Source: JAIBCC01 sp963763855
Lineage (GTDB): Bacteria > Acidobacteriota > Blastocatellia > Pyrinomonadales > Pyrinomonadaceae
Assembly: GCA_963763855.1 (NCBI GenBank)
Contig: CAVXPU010000005.1
Span: 1,364,001 to 1,428,000, forward strand
Reading direction: 5' to 3'
Length of the DNA stretch: 64,000 nucleotides
Shown here: piece by piece, positions 61,529 to 64,000 of the stretch
Layout: each line of letters opens with the position of its first letter
Position numbering within the stretch: position 1 is the stretch's first letter
The notes under the pieces: generated by a model
Databases searched by the model: none
Seen by the model: the letters and a program-made list of their open reading frames with translations, nothing else
Told to the model about the DNA's origin: nothing
Translations under genes and position numbers: made by a program

Positions 61529-62424
61529 ATGAATAATATGGCTACAAAAGACTGGAAAAACCTTTTATTGAAATCAGGATTGCCGTTTGAATATGAAGTG
61601 AAAGAATGTTTTGTAAACCAAGGATGTCAAGTAGGGGATGAATATTCGTATATTAAACCTGACGAAAATCAAATTGAAAAAGAATTCTCTTATGACTTAG
61701 ATGTTTCGTATATTGAAGACCGTAACTTCCTTACATTTATGGTTGAATGCAAATACAAAACTGAACCGACAAAATGGTTTTTTCTACCAGACCCTAATCC
61801 TCGTCCAGATGGTTTATCGCAAAATTGTTTTTTTCATACAGTTGACCATTTCAAAAAAGACAAATTTCTACCTACACACTATCCTTACGAAAACATACAA
61901 AAACCATTAGGTCCTATTTGTTTGAAAGGAGTTGAAATTTTTCAAAATCAATTTCTTGAAAAAAGCATTTCTCGTGCAGTTGATCAGCTGTCATACGCTT
62001 TTGTGGAACAGGTAATTTCGTCGTTTGCAAATCAACTTGAAATCGAACCCTTTTTCGATACCAATTTTTTCAACATTCCGATGATAATCACCAATGCGGA
62101 TTTGCATTTGATGAATGAAAAACTCACAACTTCCGATATAGAAAAAGCTAAAGACATTGAAGAAATTTCGTCAAAACACGATTTTCTGCTTTTTCACAAC
62201 ATTATTGGAGAGAGTCTAAAAAGGCATAATAAAAAAGCACTTGACCAATATTTTTCAAAGACGGTTAGAAATAAATTTAGCAACAGAAATCATTCTTTTG
62301 CTAAAGAGGTAGATCACTTAGTTCAGGTGACTTCGCAATATTATTGTCCGAAAGCAATTTTGATTATGAATCACGATCCGAAGCATGAGAATTATAAGAA
62401 GCTATTTAATTATATTAAATCACC
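61529..62424 (+). pseudogene. PD-(D/E)XK-like gene interrupted by an IS element, 5' part
   Basis: The visible 5' fragment of about 300 residues contains DLDVSYIEDRNFLTFMVECK, a D...ExK pattern typical of PD-(D/E)XK nucleases (restriction-like). It ends KLFNYIKSP before IS sequence supplies the stop at 62435-62437. The 3' continuation is at 63718-63839. The start is at ATG 61529 or 61538. Confidence 0.65.
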
Positions 62425-63717
62425 AGTGTCCGGTTAAAAAAGTTTTTACAGCTGTAAACTATTGATATTTGATTATTTACAGCCATATTTCGATTTTTCG
62501 ATTTCAAATCGTGTTCATTCAAGTTCTAAACTCTTGAGATGAATAACGGAAAGTATATTTTTTCTCAGATCTTTGAATTTTTACCCAAATATGAATTTGA
62601 TAAATGTGTTGCCCGTTACAAGGGTAATTTCAAAAACAAAGGCTTTACTTGTCGCAATCAGTTTCTGACGCTGAGTTTTGGACAACTGACCAATCGGGAA
62701 TCTCTGCGTGATATTGTCAACTGTCTCGCGGCTCATCAATCGAAACTGTATCATCTAGGCATCAAGTTTGCTGTCAAAAGGTCAACTCTTTCCGAAGCCA
62801 ATGAAACCAGAAGTTGGCGAATTTATGCCGATTTTGCTCAAGTCTTACTTGCTCAAGCCCGACAACTTTATCTGGATGACGGCTTTGGTTTGGACATTCC
62901 AAATCCGGTTTATGCGTTGGACGCGACCACCATTGACTTATGTTTGAACGTCTTTTGGTGGGCTCATTTCAGACGTGCTAAAGCTGCTGTTAAACTACAC
63001 ACATTACTTGATTTACGCGGTAATTTGCCAATCTTTATTCATATTTCCGACGGCAAAATGCACGATGTCAACATCTTGGACGAACTCGTTTTTGAACCGC
63101 TGGCAATCTATTTGATGGACAAAGGTTATCTTGACTTCGAGAGACTTTATCGGCTTCATCAAGCCTCAGCTTTCTTTGTCACCAGAGCAAAAACTAATTT
63201 AGCTTTTGCCCGGCTAAATGCCAGAAAAGTGAACAAAGAAAGTGGTTTGAGATGTGACCAAACCATCAAGTTGACAACTTATAAATCAAAGAAAAGTTAT
63301 CCTGAACGCTTACGACGGGTAAAATATTATGACAAAGAACAGGGAAAAACGTATGTTTTTCTGACCAACAATTGTGAATTATCAGCGATAGAAATAGCCT
63401 TACTTTACAAATATCGTTGGCAGATTGAACTCTTTTTCAAATGGATAAAACAACATTTGAAGATAAAAAGATTTTGGGGCGAGAGCGAAAACGCTGTCAA
63501 AACCCAAATTTGGATTGCCATTTGCAATTATTTGTTGGTGGCAATCATTAAAAAAGAACTGAAAATCGAAAAAAGTTTGTATGAAATTCTGCAAATAATT
63601 TCAGTTTCGATAATCGATAAAAGTCAATTAAATCAACTACTTAGCGAAAGCGACTCAAATAATTCAAGTGAGCCTGATTCTAAACAGTTGAATCTATTCG
63701 ACTTATAACCGGACACT
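62425..63717. mobile_element. IS4-type insertion sequence, complete
   Basis: A 1,293-bp element is bounded by 12-bp inverted repeats AGTGTCCGGTTA (62425-62436) and TAACCGGACACT (63706-63717). It contains one intact transposase gene. A target duplication is not clear, so exact ends are uncertain by a few bases. It interrupts the PD-(D/E)XK-like gene. Confidence 0.85.
62539..63708 (+). CDS. IS4-family transposase with DUF4372
   Basis: The 389-residue protein begins with a DUF4372-type domain (FSQIFEFLPKYEFDKCVARY) and continues with the DDE_Tnp_1 core: YALDATTIDLC (first Asp), LMDKGYLDFERL (second Asp) and the YREK-like YRWQIELFFKWIKQHL with the catalytic Glu. The frame is intact, so mobility is possible. 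Confidence 0.9.
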   Translation: MNNGKYIFSQIFEFLPKYEFDKCVARYKGNFKNKGFTCRNQFLTLSFGQLTNRESLRDIVNCLAAHQSKLYHLGIKFAVKRSTLSEANETRSWRIYADFAQVLLAQARQLYLDDGFGLDIPNPVYALDATTIDLCLNVFWWAHFRRAKAAVKLHTLLDLRGNLPIFIHISDGKMHDVNILDELVFEPLAIYLMDKGYLDFERLYRLHQASAFFVTRAKTNLAFARLNARKVNKESGLRCDQTIKLTTYKSKKSYPERLRRVKYYDKEQGKTYVFLTNNCELSAIEIALLYKYRWQIELFFKWIKQHLKIKRFWGESENAVKTQIWIAICNYLLVAIIKKELKIEKSLYEILQIISVSIIDKSQLNQLLSESDSNNSSEPDSKQLNLFDL

Positions 63718-63839
63718 AGTGGAAATTTGTAATAAAACCTTCTGAGAAATTAGATACGGCAATGGCAAAAGCTAAAAATGAGTCGGAAGAACGAAGAAAA
63801 AAGTTAAGAGCGAAACATCCTCAATTGTTTGCAAAATAG
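63718..63839 (+). pseudogene. 3' remnant of the IS-interrupted gene
   Basis: After the IS, one frame reads WKFVIKPSEKLDTAMAKAKN and ERRKKLRAKHPQLFAK before TAG 63837-63839. This is a plausible C-terminus for the 61529-62424 gene. Joining the two fragments by deleting the IS needs a small offset, so the exact junction is not certain. Confidence 0.55.
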
Positions 63840-63863
63840 AATAGAACATTAAAAATAGTATTT

Positions 63864-64000
63864 ATGAGTCCACGAATCAAATCAATCGAAGAATCCGAAG
63901 CACCTTTTTGGATAAAGCCGCTTTATTCAGGTTGCAAGAAAATTTACGGCTCGGTTGTTACGTCGTTAAAAGTGCAGGCACAGCGACCGGGAATCGCGTG
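63864..64000 (+). CDS. Carboxymuconolactone decarboxylase-like protein, N-terminal part
   Basis: The ATG at 63864 begins MSPRIKSIEESEAPFWIKPL and continues LYSGCKKIYGSVVTSLKVQ to the end of the window. This matches the start of AhpD/carboxymuconolactone decarboxylase-type proteins, which have a CxxC in the part not seen here. The identification is based on 45 residues. Confidence 0.5.
   Translation, partial: MSPRIKSIEESEAPFWIKPLYSGCKKIYGSVVTSLKVQAQRPGIA

Overview
The window is AT-rich bacterial chromosome. It most probably comes from an Acidobacteriota member of the Blastocatellia type. That placement is inferred from gene content: a Ser/Thr kinase with a C-terminal repeat region next to an ECF sigma factor, an exosortase (PEP-CTERM) substrate, a PEGA/OmpA-like secreted protein, a small Cys-x2-Cys/helix-turn-helix protein of a kind common in that phylum, and a hydrolase/cyclase-homology regulator. 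No rRNA, tRNA or CRISPR array was seen.

Layout. 1-8.95 kb is housekeeping on the + strand: the end of map, then infA-rpmJ-rpsM-rpsK-rpsD-rpoA-rplQ, accB-accC, rpsO and pnp, with unusually wide, hairpin-bearing gaps between the ribosomal genes. 9.0-14.3 kb holds a PEP-CTERM protein behind a candidate sigma-54 promoter, a PEGA/OmpA-like protein, a frameshifted glyS, a PP2C phosphatase and an exported protein. 14.3-27.1 kb is on the - strand: five secreted proteins (three with nearly identical signal peptides and MORN, TPR or repeated BamE-like domains), a Ser/Thr kinase bracketed by two families of palindromic repeats, an ECF sigma factor and recQ. 27.2-41.3 kb is on the + strand: a CCA-adding-type nucleotidyltransferase with HD domain, an MFS transporter, an IS5-like element, pilT, a KdpD/KdpE-like two-component system followed by a KimA-like permease, ubiD and two paralogous metallophosphoesterases. 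41.4-47.4 kb is accessory: a winged-helix/hydrolase/pseudo-cyclase fusion, two exported paralogs, and a duplicated cassette pairing a thioredoxin-like protein with Cys-rich exported proteins. 47.4-61.5 kb runs from a FadN-type beta-oxidation enzyme to its thiolase partner, with about 10 kb of small genes and repeats between them (GxxExxY nuclease-like, DinB, DUF4442, molybdopterin oxidoreductase, HAD, tag, DUF4145, ybaK, a frameshifted kup). 61.5-64 kb has a gene interrupted by an IS4-type element and the start of a carboxymuconolactone decarboxylase-like gene.

How genes work together. fadN and the thiolase each carry a TGAATGA-N4-TCATTCA-like dyad at the promoter, suggesting one TetR-type regulator controls fatty acid oxidation. 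The KdpDE-like pair lies directly upstream of a KdpE-box-like sequence, a small membrane protein and a KimA-like transporter, suggesting potassium-responsive control of a non-Kdp transporter. The ECF factor and kinase form a signalling pair.

Caution. Four genes (glyS, the 14.3-kb exported protein, the KimA-like permease, kup) contain frameshifts, at least two of them in short homopolymers. Because one of these genes is normally essential, base-call errors in the assembly are a serious alternative to real gene decay.
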